From positions 65,464-129,463 of the forward strand of contig CM057158.1 of assembly GCA_029962745.1 (NCBI GenBank): 64,000 bases of DNA, given 5' to 3'. Below the pieces are notes generated by a model. It was not told the DNA's origin. It made no database searches and saw nothing but the letters and a program-made list of their open reading frames with translations. How positions within the stretch are numbered: position 1 is the first letter of the stretch; the number at the start of each line of letters is the position of its first letter. Source of the stretch: Echinometra lucunter. Taxonomy: Eukaryota > Echinodermata > Echinoidea > Camarodonta > Echinometridae. Made by a program: the position numbers and the translations under genes. Below, piece by piece: positions 13,085-25,569 of this stretch.

Positions 13085-13745
13085 GGGGGCTGCAGTCCCC
13101 CTGGAATGATATTAATCAAACCCTCAAACTTTATAACAACGTTCAAACCTTCAAAAAACACCTAAAACTATATTTGCTCAACAAATAGCATAATATACGA
13201 AATTTCACCATTATCATATACTCCATGATATTCCGACTCTCAATTCTTCTTGCCTCTTCATTTTCCTCACCGTGTGGTTAATCATCGATCCTTTTTTCAA
13301 TCTTCTGTATCTATTCATTTTCCACTTACCTTATTCCTCGCCATCTTTATTTCTCAACCTACAAAAAAAAAACTCAGCAAGACAGTGTCTTTCCTTATTG
13401 ATGAGTATGCTCTCTATACCGACTTAACGTTTTCAAGAGGGGCTACCATTACAAGCCTCGCTTTTCAATAAGCCCCTCATTTTCACATATCGTATAGTTG
13501 TTGTTGTTTCTTTTTACTGTCAATAATGCTCAAACTGTCATATTTTCTCAATAGTGTGGGTGTCTATTAATTTTGTAATAGGCCTACAGATTAGATTGTA
13601 CTTTGGTGTAATTATTGTTTATTTTCCTCTTAATTATTTTGTTGTAGTATCATTGATGATGTATATATTTGTCATAATTGTAAAGCGCATAGACATCTTT
13701 TCAATTTATTATGCGCTAAATAAACATTCTCTCTTATTGTAACGA
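13085..13745 (+). mobile_element. LINE 3'-end remnant
   Basis: The left edge can be read as the last residues of a reverse-transcriptase ORF (..NVQTFKKHLKLYLLNK stop), a common CR1/L2-type C-terminus. A 3' UTR-like stretch follows, ending 'gcgcatagacatcttttcaa..gcgctaaataaac'. No intact ORF. Confidence 0.55.
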
Positions 13746-13964
13746 ACTACTTATCATTATCGTTACCAGCTCGTACAGTCTTGTTTGTCTTCCAGTTGTG
13801 TACATGACAGTAGTGTATCAAAAATGCGGAAATAATTCAATAACTCAAACTCTATAACTCAATTATTCTTAAGAGTGATCATGGTGATAGGTTCATCCAA
13901 TTTGCAGACGCTGCCACTTGTGAGCATGTGGTAACAGGTTGTTTATAAAAACGTTAGTTGAGTC

Positions 13965-14060
13965 TTGTCGCAAAGTTGGTAAGAGCGCGCGCTCTTGGGA
14001 TCAAATGGTCGTGACGTGGATCGTGTGTTCGATCCCCACTGATGCCTGGCTCCTTAGATC
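13965..14060 (+). repeat. tRNA-like SINE head
   Basis: A-box-like 'gttggtaagagcgcgcgctc' and B-box 'gtgttcgatcccca' with tRNA-like spacing, but no acceptor-stem pairing was found. Most likely a SINE fragment. Confidence 0.45.
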
Positions 14061-14846
14061 CGTCAGCAAGACATTTAAAGTTGCTATTCATAGGTTTTGA
14101 ATATGCTCTAATTTCATATGGAAATAAAGTTTATGGTGCACAAATCACTATGAAACCGATTGAAACTTTTGAAAAGTAAATGGGAAACAAATATTGCCTG
14201 TCACAAATCGATAAAATGGACCACCAATATTGCCTGTGCATGCGTTGCCCAACTCGATGCGAGATCCGTGACGTCATCATATGGACAATATAGTGATGTG
14301 GTGTGTTGTGAATGAGTGAATGTGATGTGTCGTGTCCGAGTGAGTGATTAAAAACGATGTTTCTGCATTGTTTGGATGAATTCATCATTCTGTGAACGTT
14401 TTCAAAGTATGTTTCAACCATTCCGTTGAACATTTTTCATATCATAATGTCGGAGAAATTCTACAAATTAACGATTACTTTTTGCAATTAGAAAGGAAAA
14501 AAAAATCCCATAATATAATAGAACATTCTCCCTTGTACATACTATGTATCGGTTGTGGGGTATATCATTTTAATTTTAGGGGTGTTATAATTCACGAAAG
14601 ATGGAGGGATAGACGGAATACTTTGTTTTCTCGAATGTAAAATGGTTTTCTTGGTGAATAGTTTGAACTTTTCTAAAGAAAATAGAGAAACGGTAATCAC
14701 CTTACTACTAATTTATTTTTTTCTTTTCTTTTCTATTAAGTAGCTAATTTATATTTACATGTGCTTATCAGCTCAAGTTAACTCTTCCATGATCTGCATT
14801 TCAGTCAATTGTTTGTATGTAGTAGGTAGGTGAGGTGAAGTAGGTG
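14060..14846. other. Intergenic stretch, nothing recognised
   Basis: AT-rich with short open frames lacking any family resemblance. No repeat family recognised. Confidence 0.4.
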
Positions 14847-15830
14847 AGGCACTGGCGTACTGGAGGGCTTGGGGGGTGTCAGCTCCCCCCCCCCCCCCAA
14901 TAAATTTCAACCATGGTTTATTTTCAATTTTATATTAGTGATATCACTCGAATTTCATTACTTCTCCCTAGACTCCCTTTCTGTTGTTAAGTAACGCATT
15001 CACGAATAGCATGCATAGCAAGGCAGAAAAAATGCATAATATCAATACTAATGTGTTTTATGATATAACACTTGGTTTTATCTGTTTATCTGACAATGGA
15101 TTCATACTTTGAAAATGAATATTCTTAGATTTACCAAAACTAGACAAGGGCTTTAAGTTTGTAGTGCCAAATAGTCTTCTTTTACAGAGTTGCAAACCAT
15201 CAATACTGCAAAAGCTCCTTTACCATGGGAGTGCACTTGCGTAGCCAAGGGGGGGGCGATGGGGGCGGTCACCCCTCCAAAACGCCAACAAAAAAGAAAG
15301 AAAAAAGTAGAAGGAAAAAAAGCGGGAGCGAGAAAAGAAAAAAAGGTAAGAGAACATATGAAGAGCGGGAGCAGACAAGGAACAATTCAAAGAAACGTCG
15401 GAGCTTCCTCGCTTCGGGCGGGAGGTGGGAAACTGCAGTTCACTGTCCTGGCGGCAGTCAGCTAGGTGGCGGCAGTCAGCTAGGTGGCGGCAGTCAGCTA
15501 GGTGGCGGCAGTCAGCTAGGTGGCGGCAGTCAGCTAGGTGGCGGCAGTCAGCTAGGTGGCGGCAGTCAGCTAGGTGGCGGCAGTCAGCTAGGTGGCGGCA
15601 GTCAGCTAGGTGGCGGCAGTCAGCTAGGTGGCGGCAGTCAGCTAGGTGGCGGCAGTCAGCTAGGTGGCGGCAGTCAGCTAGGTGGCGGCAGTCAGCTAGG
15701 TGGCGGCAGTCAGCTAGGTGGCGGCAGTCAGCTAGGTGGCGGCAGTCAGCTAGGTGGCGGCAGTCAGCTAGGTGGCGGCAGTCAGCTAGGTGGCGGCAGT
15801 CAGCGTAGGCTGGCGCAGGATGCGTTGCGC
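14847..15830 (+). mobile_element. GC-rich repetitive element, copy A
   Basis: Starts ggcactggcgtactggaggg, then a C run, 'aataaatttcaaccatggtt' and 'gcgtagccaaggggggg'. About 560 bp are nearly identical to copy B at 19773. The 3' part is replaced by an 18-bp minisatellite, so its right end cannot be placed firmly. Confidence 0.7.
15449..15804. repeat. 18-bp GC-rich minisatellite, about 20 near-perfect copies
   Basis: Unit tggcggcagtcagctagg, essentially without divergence. Because 18 is a multiple of three it gives long open frames on both strands (GGGSQL on plus, ADCRHL on minus), which I regard as artefacts. It starts right after 'cactgtcctggcgg' in element copy A and is absent from copy B. 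Confidence 0.92.
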
Positions 15831-17170
15831 ACCTCACTCTGCCCAATTTTTATCCATTTTCATTTCCCTCTGTAGTTTTTTTTTCTCCTGCTTCTTTCCC
15901 TATTTTTTCACTACAGCCCCAGCTATAGAGATTTGTTCTTGTATTTCCTCGAAATCCACTCACTATTGCATGGTCCTGAATGTGAATCTCCTGTACTATA
16001 GAGCCTATAGACGTCTAGGACAAAAGTATTCATACGGAGCCCCACTAACGATCCATTGTTAACCCCAGGTGATTAGAAATGCCTACGCTTTCTTAAAGCT
16101 GCAATTCAACTTTTTAACGACTCCATGAAATGTGACTATAAGAGTAGGATTGTATTACCAAATGGTTGGCAGAAATGGTTGGCAGAAATGGTATTTGCTT
16201 ACGAATTAATGCAAGCTAAATTATACCAACGTTCATCCGACGAATTTATGCATGGTAAAATGTAAAATTCACTAGAGTAATTCCTTGATAATTTTTTCGT
16301 TTGTTTAAGGTCCTCATCAAAGGGACATGAGTGTCAATCACCTTCAATACATTATCAAAAATCATGAATAAGTTGATTCATATACACAATCTCATATTTT
16401 ATTCTTGCCTTTTGTATTCAACTGCAAGTCGAATTCGAAGAAAATTCAAACACAAAAGTCCAAATGTTAATTGTACGACGCTGTGTAAGTTGTGTAATCT
16501 TGATCGCACATTCTCCACCGGTTCGTTTTATTCCAAATCATTCTCCCCTGCTGTTTTTTTTAATGTGATGCCCGATACCACATTTCCTTTTCATGTACTA
16601 TAAATGCTTATGACATACAGTGAAAATCACTTACATGCATAGTATATTGGACTTTCGTTTGATTTTTGGGAAAGAACGATCATCCCCTTAAAATGCATGT
16701 ATTATAATTGCTCCGTCAAGAAGGTCTGGTTACTCAGAGCCTCATCTGTTTCGTAAGGAATTTGGCAATTACAAAGAGTGCACTGTCATGCAAGCTCTGG
16801 TTCACTTCAGTCCAACTTCAGCTTTTTGTGCTTTGAAAATACTGTACGAGTAAAAAGAAATAAAAGCACTACTCCGCTCAAACTTGACTGATCAAAGCCC
16901 TTTCACTAAGGCAACAACATGGCGTTACTGAGAGCTTAAAATAACATTGGAAACCTATTCAGTCATGATTGTGGAAGACGAGCTCTGGAGCGAAGAGGTG
17001 CATTGACTTTTCAGTACAATAAGATGTCTTAATATGAAAGACTAGTTTGAATGCCTTCACTTTGAAAAGACACCTTCAAAAGCCGATTTATCTTTGGTAT
17101 GTCAATGAGGCACTGATGTACGGTAATACAAAAAAAAACCAAAGAAAACAAAAAACCCTAATTGCAATGT
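15830..17170. other. Intergenic stretch, nothing recognised
   Basis: No conserved coding similarity and no clear repeat structure apart from a small direct duplication of 'aaatggttggcag' near 16160-16185. Confidence 0.35.
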
Positions 17171-17179
17171 GACCTTAGG

Positions 17180-18800
17180 TACATGCTACGTTGGGATTGT
17201 ACAGAAAAGGAATTTTTTTTCCCCTTAAAGAGACATTTAATATGACAGAGATACAAGTGTATGCTCGTCGGTGTAAAACGTTCTTTTAGATCGTGAGTGG
17301 CATAAAATGGATGTATTTGAAAAGTCATCACAAATCGGAAAGAATAAAGGGTGCCAAAATACCCTGGAGGCTGGTAGAGGGTCATAGCGTAGCCCTCTGC
17401 ATCTCGAGCGATTGACTCGCAATGTGGAGATTTCGCTTCATGGGATCGAAACCCATAAAGCATTCATTTTTGTTTCAGTTCGGGTTTTTCTGTTTTGTTT
17501 CTTTATGTTTCATTGATTTTTTTTCATTAACGGATGTTTTCGTATGCCCCAACTTAAAGTTTAATAAAAATCTCTATGGAGCAAACAGTGTGAAGTTATT
17601 ATTTTGGCTTTAAATTGCGGCAGTCATTGCAAACCTGCTAACAGGAAAAGATAAAGGGTGAAGATGAACTGAAAGATAGTGGTGAGGCAACGTGTACCCC
17701 TCTGTACAGAGCGATTGGCTCGCATCTCCTCGACAAGGAGATTTAGGGTTCGATGCCCAGGAAGCACCTGTTTTGTTTGGGTTTTCCATTTTGTCTCTTC
17801 TTCTTCTTCTTCTTCTTCTTCTTCTTCTTCTTCTTCTTCTTCTTTTTAGTAACTGATTTCATTTTTGCATGCTCCGAACTTTTTAATAAAAATCCCGACG
17901 TAGTAAACTGTATGTGTGAGGTTATTATTGGCTTTTTTGGGCGCAGTCATTTTCAAACAGGAAAGGATAAACTGGAGGGTGGTAGTGAGGCAGCGTATAG
18001 CTCTCTGCATAGAGTGATTGACTCGCATCTCCCAGCTTGATGGAGAGATTTTGGGTTCAAAACCCAGGAAGCACCATTTTTTGTTTGGGTTTTCCCTTTT
18101 GTTTCATTTATTTGCTTTTCAGTAATTGATTTCTTTCCAGCATGCTCCAAAACTTGCTAATAAGAAATCTCTATGCCGCAGACGCAGACAGTATGTGTGA
18201 GGTTAATTATTTTGGCCTTGTGGCAGCAGTCATTGCAAACATGAAAGGACAAAGCGCAAAGATGAAGTGGAGGATGGTAGTGAAGCAGCGAACAGCCCTC
18301 CTTAACGGGGAGAGGTTCGAAACTTATTAAGCGCGAATTTTAATTTTTTTTTCTTTCTTAGGCTTTGTATTTGTTTCTTTCTTTGTTTCTTTTCTTTTTA
18401 CAATGACGAATGACTTTTTGGCATGCTCCAAACTTGCTAATAAAAGATCACTTTGCAGCAAACAGTATGTGTGAGGTCATTATTTTGGCCTTGTGGCAGC
18501 AGTCTTTGCAAACATGAAAGGATAAAGCGCAAAGATGAAGTGGAGGATGGTAGTGAAGCAGCGGACAGCCCTCCTTAACGGGGAGAGGTTCGAAACTTAT
18601 TAAGCGCGAATTTTAATTTTTTGTTTCTTTCTTAGGCTTTGTATTTGTTTCTTTCTTTGTTTCTTTTCTTTTTACAATGACGAATGACTTTTTGGCATGC
18701 TCCAAACTTGCTAATAAAAGATCACTATGCAGCAAACAGTATGTGTGAGGTCATTATTGTGGCCTTTTGGGGCAGTCATTACAAACAAGAAATTAGATAG
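17180..18800 (+). repeat. Tandem array of tRNA-like SINE units (260-306 bp)
   Basis: Five units, each ending in a tRNA T-arm/B-box-like sequence: near 17441, 17746 (gggttcgatgccc), 18052 (gggttcaaaaccc), 18312 and 18588 (aggttcgaaactt). Each is preceded by an 'gattgactcgcatctcc'-like segment and followed by 'catgctccaaacttgctaataaa' and 'gcagcaaacagtatgtgtgagg'. The last two units are almost identical, the earlier ones diverged. No unit folds as an obvious complete tRNA. Confidence 0.75.
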
Positions 18801-19119
18801 AGAGTACAATCCTAACATGAAAAGGAGAATAGATGAGAATTTATGATTATTGTTACAACACTGTCTATATGTCAGCGTGAGTTGTCATAAGTAAGTGCGA
18901 GCGAACTTTGGGGAAAATGAAAATATTTTCATTGCTGCAATTTAGGGGCAATGTACGCTCTTAGGAAAGTTTTGATCGTTGTATCCCTAGCTCTTGCCTC
19001 GATCCATGCACGGTTTCACCCTGTAGTCGTATCAAGAACAAGGTATTCTGTTATTAGGCCTGTATGAAACGAAACTTCTCTGATTCTTCGGAGCTATCAC
19101 ATTACCAAATGAGAAAAGG

Positions 19120-19700
19120 AATAGTTAAAAGAGGGGAAATGGCACAATAAGGACGAAAAAGGAACATGCATTACATTTTAAGGAGCACTTATCGAAAAGG
19201 GAATTGCAATACTCAAAAGCGAAAAGGGGCACTCACAATAAACTTGGACGCTCATAAGAAATAAAAAGGGGCACTTGTCAGGTTTAATGGGGGTGAAATG
19301 GCACTTACTAGAAAGCTAAGTGTGTACCAAATTTCAAAAAGGGAGTAATGTCAGAATGGAAAAGGTATACATGTGCTAACTAATCAGCGAACAAAAGGGC
19401 ACTATTGGGCACTTATAGCAAATTTACAGGAGGAATGGGACATAATTTACTAGCCAGGAAAAGGGGCAATTCATCAGAAGTAAATTGGGGCATGTATTCG
19501 ATTTCGAATGGGGAACCTGCCCAAATGGAAAGAGGGAACTCCTTTACATCAGAGATGTGAAGGAGAATTCACTTTTAGAACGAAAAAATACGCAGTCAAA
19601 ATCGGGCACTTATACCTTTCAATAGGGAGATTCATTAGAAGTAACAAGGATCACTTGTCAGAAGGGAAAAGAGCGCTATGTGGGAAATAAGAATTAATGT
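19120..19700. repeat. Degenerate repeat with 'aaaaggggcact' motif
   Basis: The phrase gaaaaggggcact(t) or close variants recurs roughly every 35-60 bp in otherwise unrelated sequence. No open frame runs through. Origin unknown. Confidence 0.45.
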
Positions 19701-19772
19701 AAGGCTCACTAATCTGGTGTAAAAGTGGAGCAGTTGAGGGATTTATTTAAGAAAGCTGAATTACCTGACGGG

Positions 19773-21072
19773 CACTGGCGTACTGGAGGGGGGGGGGCTT
19801 GGGGGCGTCAGCCCCCCCCCCCAATAAATTTCAACCATGGTTTATTTTAAATTCTATATTAGTGATATCACTCGAATTTCATTACTTCTCCCTAGACTCC
19901 CTTTCTGTTGTTAAGTAACGCATTCACAATTTCCCAAATAGCATGCATAGCAAGGCAGAAAACATGCATAATATCAGTACTAATGTGTTTTATGATATAA
20001 CACTTGGTTATCTGTTTATCTGACAATGGATTCATACTTTGAAAATGAATATTCTGAGATTTACCAAAACTAGACACGGGCTTTAAGTTAGTGCCAAATA
20101 GTCTTCTTTTACAGAGTTGCAAACCATCAATACTGCAAAAGCTCCTTTACCATGGGAGTGCACTGTCTTGCGTAGCCAAGGGGGGGGGGGCGATGGGGGC
20201 GGTCACCCCTCCAAAACGCCAACAAAAAGAAAGAAAAAAGTAGAAGGAAAAAAAGCAGGAGCGAGAAAAGAAAAAAGGTAAGAGAATTATGAAGAGCGGG
20301 AGCAGACAAGGAACAATTCAAAGAAACGTCGGAGCTTCTGCGCCCGGGGGGGGGGGGGGGGGGGGGTACTCGACCCCAAAAGTGGTAGGTAATTGCCGCG
20401 GGCGAGACAAAAAACAGGGGCTTTGGAACGGGCTCATTGTGAAAAGGAGGGTCTTCGGAACGGGCTTCGGAACTACAAATGTTTGTGAAAACGGGGGTCT
20501 TTGGAACGGTTCGCCTGTGTGTGTGCGTGTATCCCTATGGAACGAGCATACGTGCATGCAGCTAGCCCGGCGGCACCCGCACCGGGTGCGCTCGCGCAGA
20601 GGCTTTGGTCGGACAGCGCTCTGCGGGCCGCTTTTCACCAAAAATGCAGCTCATTGTAGCGGATCAATGCGGCCGGAACAGCGTAACGAAAAGCATGCGA
20701 AGCTTTGGAACGGATTGCTTTCTTCTTTTTTCTCGATAAAAGAAAATGCTATGCTTTGGAACGGTTTTTTTTTTTTTTTTTTGTTCTTTTTCTCAATCAG
20801 ATAAAAATGCTATGCTTTGGAACGGAAATTTGAGTGTAACAATGGGGGTCTTCTCCGCGGTACATGCCCACCACGGATTATATACTGAGTGCCCCCCCCC
20901 CCCCCCGCCGGGCTTCCGCGCTTCGCGCGGGAGGGGGGAAACTCCCCCTTCCGCGAAAAAGCTCCGTATCGTGAGGGGGGGGGGGTACCCCGGCTCGGTC
21001 GCTACACTCCCTCCTCGCAAAGATTGAGCCCCCTCCCAAAAAAAAAAAATATTTTGGCTACGCCACTGAGGT
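19773..21072 (+). mobile_element. GC-rich repetitive element, copy B
   Basis: Begins ggcactggcgtactggaggg and ends ggctacgccactgag, giving short inverted ends (cactggcgta / tacgccactg). About 1.3 kb with several G and C runs. Its middle part (20400-20830) carries at least seven diverged 'tttggaacgg' repeats. No transposase seen, so probably non-autonomous. Confidence 0.65.
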
Positions 21073-21074
21073 GA

Positions 21075-22205
21075 GGCGAAGGTAATTTGGCTTGCAATTC
21101 AATTAGGCCTTTAGTGGTAGTCTTAGCTCAGTCATAATTTCGTATCTTGGTTATTTTCACTTTCATTTGCTTGAAAATCATCACAACCTGCACTAAAAGA
21201 GTAAATTCCTTTAAAAATATTTTTCGAATGAAATTCCTAATCGAAATCACGTTTAATCAGAGTATAACAGGCAAACAACCCTTAATAAAGACTTGAAGCT
21301 AGGCTATGATGTTCATCTCTTCACCCCGGTCTACACACAGAAATAGAAGATTTCTGTGGGTCTACACTATCTGAGATCAGTAATGACGTCCAGTCTCTGT
21401 GCGCTAGCTAGCTATTCCTATTTAATAAGAGAATTTAGTAAAGAGGAATGTTGTAGATCAAGATAGTTTCTACATACAAGAAGCATCAATTTTCCTTAGA
21501 CAACAATATTATCTAGGTAACTTTTACATACAGTCATGATTTGTCGAGCGCGTCTCCTAATCAGTTCTGTCTCTGAGAATTTGATGCAACATCGTTTTGG
21601 GACGTAGTTTGACGTTTGCATCCCGGCCGGGCTTGGTTTTCTTTGTCATTTTCATGTCAATTTCTTACTTAAAATTCTGCTTTGACCAAAAAAGAAAAAA
21701 AAATCGACTCGTCAGTGAGGTAATGTAAATATTAAGCCACTGCAGTTTTGCCTCCTCTCTTAATAACAGTATCTAAAATCCATCAATATTGCATGCGATC
21801 ATCTCAATGCACAATGTTTTGTTACGTGCGCGCAAGCGCTAGCTCCCCGCAGATCGTCCATGTGCCCACGTCATCATTGGGGACCCGTTTCGCTCGCAGC
21901 CACTTCCGGGTTCTGAGAATCAGAGGGACATTTTTGGAAAATGTGTTTTTAGATATTTTTTGGGAATTTACAGGAGCAATAATGAACACCACTGTCTTCT
22001 ACATACTTCCCCGTTCCCATCCATACATAATTAACCCTATTCCGTGATTTTCTTTGAATTTCACCTTTAATCCACCTTTTGCTGCACTCTACCTAGGTGT
22101 AAGATATGGAAACATCCTGACTGCAGCTCTTAGAACAGCAAAGCAAATTTATTATCAATTTGAAAGAGATAAAAAGAATTTTTAAACTAGATGAATCTTC
22201 GACCA
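21075..22205. other. Intergenic stretch, nothing recognised
   Basis: Unique-looking AT-rich sequence. No HSF1 DNA-binding domain or other gene was found here, although HSF1 lies between DGAT1 and BOP1 in mammals. Confidence 0.4.
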
Positions 22206-22209
22206 TGCG

Positions 22210-23106
22210 TGGTCGAACTTTATGCCTCCGCATTACCAGATCAGAAATAAATGGCACTTCATGTTGCTTTATTTTCATTTATACAATGACATTTTTTACC
22301 TTGACCTTTGACCTTGAGACTCCAAAATCTAATCAGATCATTGTCCCTCCCATATGCATACCTGTGCCAAGTTTGAGGTTGATCGGTCAAATGGTTGTTG
22401 AGTTATGGTGAAAACGAACCATTTCTATGTACATAATGACCTCTATGACCTTTGACCTTTGACCTTGTGACCCCCAAATCTAATCAGATCATCGTCCCGT
22501 CCATGTGCATACATGAGCCAAGTTTGAAGCCAATCTGTCAAATGGTTCTTAAGTTATCGCGAGAACGAGCCATTTTTATGTGTATTATTACCTCTATGAC
22601 CTTGACCTATGACCTTGAGACTCCAAAATCTAATCAGATCATTGTCCCTCCCATATGCATACCTGTGCCAAGTTTGAGGTTTATCGGTCAAATGGTTGTT
22701 GAGTTATGGTGAAAACGAACCATTTCTATGTACATAATGACCTCTATGACCTTTGACCTTTGACCTTGTGACCCCCAAATCTAATCAGATCATCGTCCCT
22801 TCCATGTGCATACATGAGCCAAGTTTGAAGCCAATCTGTCAAATGGTTCTTAAGTTATCGCGAGAACGAGCCATTTTGATGTGTATTATTACCTCTATGA
22901 CCTTGACCTTTGACCTTGAGACTCCAAAATCTAATCAGATCATTGTCCCTCCCATATGCATACATGAGCCAAGTTTGAAGTTGATCTGTCGAACGGTTCT
23001 TAAGTTATCGCGAGAACGAAAACGGGACGGACGGACGGACGGACGGACGAACGACCCGAAAACATAATGCCTGCGGCAACCACCTACGGTGGGCGGAGGC
23101 ATAAAA
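22210..23106. mobile_element. Dispersed 'tgacctttgacc' element with internal 301-bp repeat
   Basis: Inverted ends 'tttatgcctccgc' (22220) and 'gcggaggcataaaa' (23093). The interior is two and a half copies of a 301-bp unit made of two related ~150-bp halves, each with tgacctttgacctt, 'ccaaatctaatcagatcat', 'gccaagtttgaagccaatct' and 'ttatcgcgagaacga', then a (ggac)n tract. Open frames in it are repeat-derived. Probably a non-autonomous DNA element. Confidence 0.75.
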
Positions 23107-23119
23107 AGACATGAGAACA

Positions 23120-25285
23120 CATTAATACACTCCTGAATAAACAAGGTTCAGCAAAAACTGAAGGGAAAATTCATAAACTCGTCAAAAACAGATCTGATGG
23201 ATCAACTGCTGATCTGAGGTTTCTTCGTCGGTAGATATTGCGAACGTCATTTTTTTCAACGATTTTTTTTTTCAAATATTGGCAAAAATTTGGCAGATAA
23301 AAGAGAGGATACAGACGGTGATTATAATAAGTATTTAGGTTCCTACCGGAACGAATCATTCTTCTTTCTCCCAGTAACAAGTTCAGAGGTAAAACAAGTG
23401 ATAAGAAATCTTGATCAGTCAAAGGCTAGTGGATATGACAATTTATAGGTTCGGCTTTTGGTATAATTATGCACAGTATTATGTTTGCCAGCCACTCGCG
23501 CATATACTAATAAACCTATCCTTCACAACGGGCATAAGTTCCCGGATACATTATAAGTAGCGAGAGTTGTACCAGTCTTTAAAAAAGGAGATCAAAGTCT
23601 GCCGGGCAACTTTTACCAGTTGTCGATAAATTGTTTGAAAAACTCGTAAATATATTCACCTGGTGAAATTCTTAGAGAAAAAAAGAAATATTACACAATC
23701 ACCAATATGGATTTAGACATGGATATAGTACAAAACTGTCACTTATAAACTTGATCAATCAAATTACCCAAGCTACTCATGAAGGGAGCTTGACAGTAGG
23801 AGTATTCATCGATTTCGCCAAAGCTTCCCGGCAAAGCTTTTGATACAATCAATCACTCTATTCTTTTCAAGAAATTGGAGCATTATGGAATTCGGGGATT
23901 AGCTTTAGAGTGGTTTAAAAAATTACTTAACAAACAGAAAACAGTTTGTAGCTTACGACTGTGTGGAATCTAATTATAAATCTATTACTTTTGGCTCAGT
24001 ATTGGGGCCAACATTGTTCCTTGTGTATATTAATACCCAATTCATCCAATTATTTCAATTTTCGATTATTTGCATATGATTCTAATCTATTTCATATGTT
24101 TAAACATGATGAACGTAATATTGATTTATCAGAAGTTAACCATAACCTGAAAGATATAACAGCATGGTGTAGCTCAAACAAACTTACAATCAATACCAAA
24201 AAAAACGAATTACATGTAATTTAAAAGTCGTCGAAAGCATTTTCTGATTTCAGGTCATTTGTCCATTAATGAAACCATTCTAGAGTCAGTTGATTCAACA
24301 TCGTTCCTTGGTATTCGTATTGACGAACATTTGACATGGAAGAATTACGTTGATATTGTGTGCAATTTATTAAGTAAAAAAATGGAATACTATAGATTGA
24401 GGCACTTTGTGTCTAGGAAAATTATGGTCATGCTATATAATTCTTTCATTTTACTCCATATAACGTATGGATTAGAGGTTTGGGGTGCTGCTTGTAAAAC
24501 AACTCTGAATCCTATTCTAATACTTCAGAAACGAATGGCTCGAGTAATTACTTTCAAAGGTGCGAGATATCACTCTGCCCCTTTATTCTATGACCTTAAA
24601 GAGCTAGATATCTTCAAAGAATATCGCTATGTAATTGGTACTTTTATGCATGACATATATAATCACCTGCCTCATACTCTATCTGATTATTTCGCAGTGC
24701 CAGAACACCGTTATCAAACAAGAAATAAAGAAAAATCTAATTTGAGTTTTTCAAAATGAGTAATACCAATCTGGGGAAACAATCAATATCATATTCGGGA
24801 CCAAATATATGGAATAATTTGCCAGTAGAATTAAGGAACATTACTAGTCGCAAAAGTTATGCACGAGCCTTACAACAACATTTGATTGACGAATACCAAA
24901 TTGAAATCTGATTTTAGGAATATTCATGTATTCATTATTGCTCATTTTCTATTTATCATAAGCTCATGCGCTCACTTGATATTCGATTTCATCATTATTT
25001 TTCTTCTTGCCATAGTTCTTACTGTTATTAATGTTGTAAATATTGTATATGTGTTTTTTTTTAATGTATATATATGCAGAGATCATCTAAATTTCAATCG
25101 AATGGCTAACAATGATTAATTTCATGTAATCAACTTGTGGGGCTAACCTCGATTATAGCATAATTATGCTATTTGTTAGCTCCCTTTACCAAGATGTATG
25201 TATGTATGTATCACTGTGAATTATTGTTTGTATTATTATGATTTTTGTTAATTTTGGTAATAAATTCATTCATTCATTCATTCAT
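23120..25285 (+). mobile_element. Decayed CR1/L2-type LINE with (ATTC)n tail
   Basis: Plus-strand reverse transcriptase interrupted by many stops and frameshifts. Recognisable pieces: 'LDQSKASGYDNL', 'VVPVFKKGDQ', '[20 protein letters not shown]', 'FAYDSNLF' (the catalytic FADD position has lost one Asp), 'FLGIRIDEHLTWKNYV' and 'LEVWGAA'. The 3' end is attc repeated about five times (25265-25285). 5'-truncated and inactive. Confidence 0.85.
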
Positions 25286-25569
25286 GAATAGGTACCTTGC
25301 ACTGCTGGGTTAATGATAATGATAATGATACTTTCATTGTAAGCGCCTTTCAAGAGCATCTTTGGGGGATATGTTGCACAGTATAAATAATTTTAGTACT
25401 GTTATAATTTTCTAAATTATATTAAACATCAGACAATTCCAAAGAATAACTTTTCTCAGGGGGTAATAATCATCATCATCATCATAAACATCATAATAAC
25501 GATGATAATGATATTAAAGATAACAATAATAATACTTGTAATAGTAATAATAGTAATACAAGGTTTGTG

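Noticed and set aside
15220..15875. Three overlapping ~130-216 codon frames of GGGSQL, ADCRHL and WRQSAR repeats
   Set aside because: Translations of the 18-bp minisatellite in different frames and strands. Equal openness in all of them argues against coding.
17680..18075. Possible tRNA genes from B-box-like sequences
   Set aside because: No complete cloverleaf or acceptor-stem pairing is visible, and the motif recurs in tandem retroelement-like units.
20289..20804. 171-codon plus-strand open frame
   Set aside because: Made of G-run and 'tttggaacgg' repeats in the GC-rich element; no recognisable domain.
22160..23067. Repeated frames 'MTFDLVTPKSNQIIVP..'
   Set aside because: They fall within the dispersed tgacc element and repeat with its 301-bp period. 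The same phrases recur, broken, at 460-1396.
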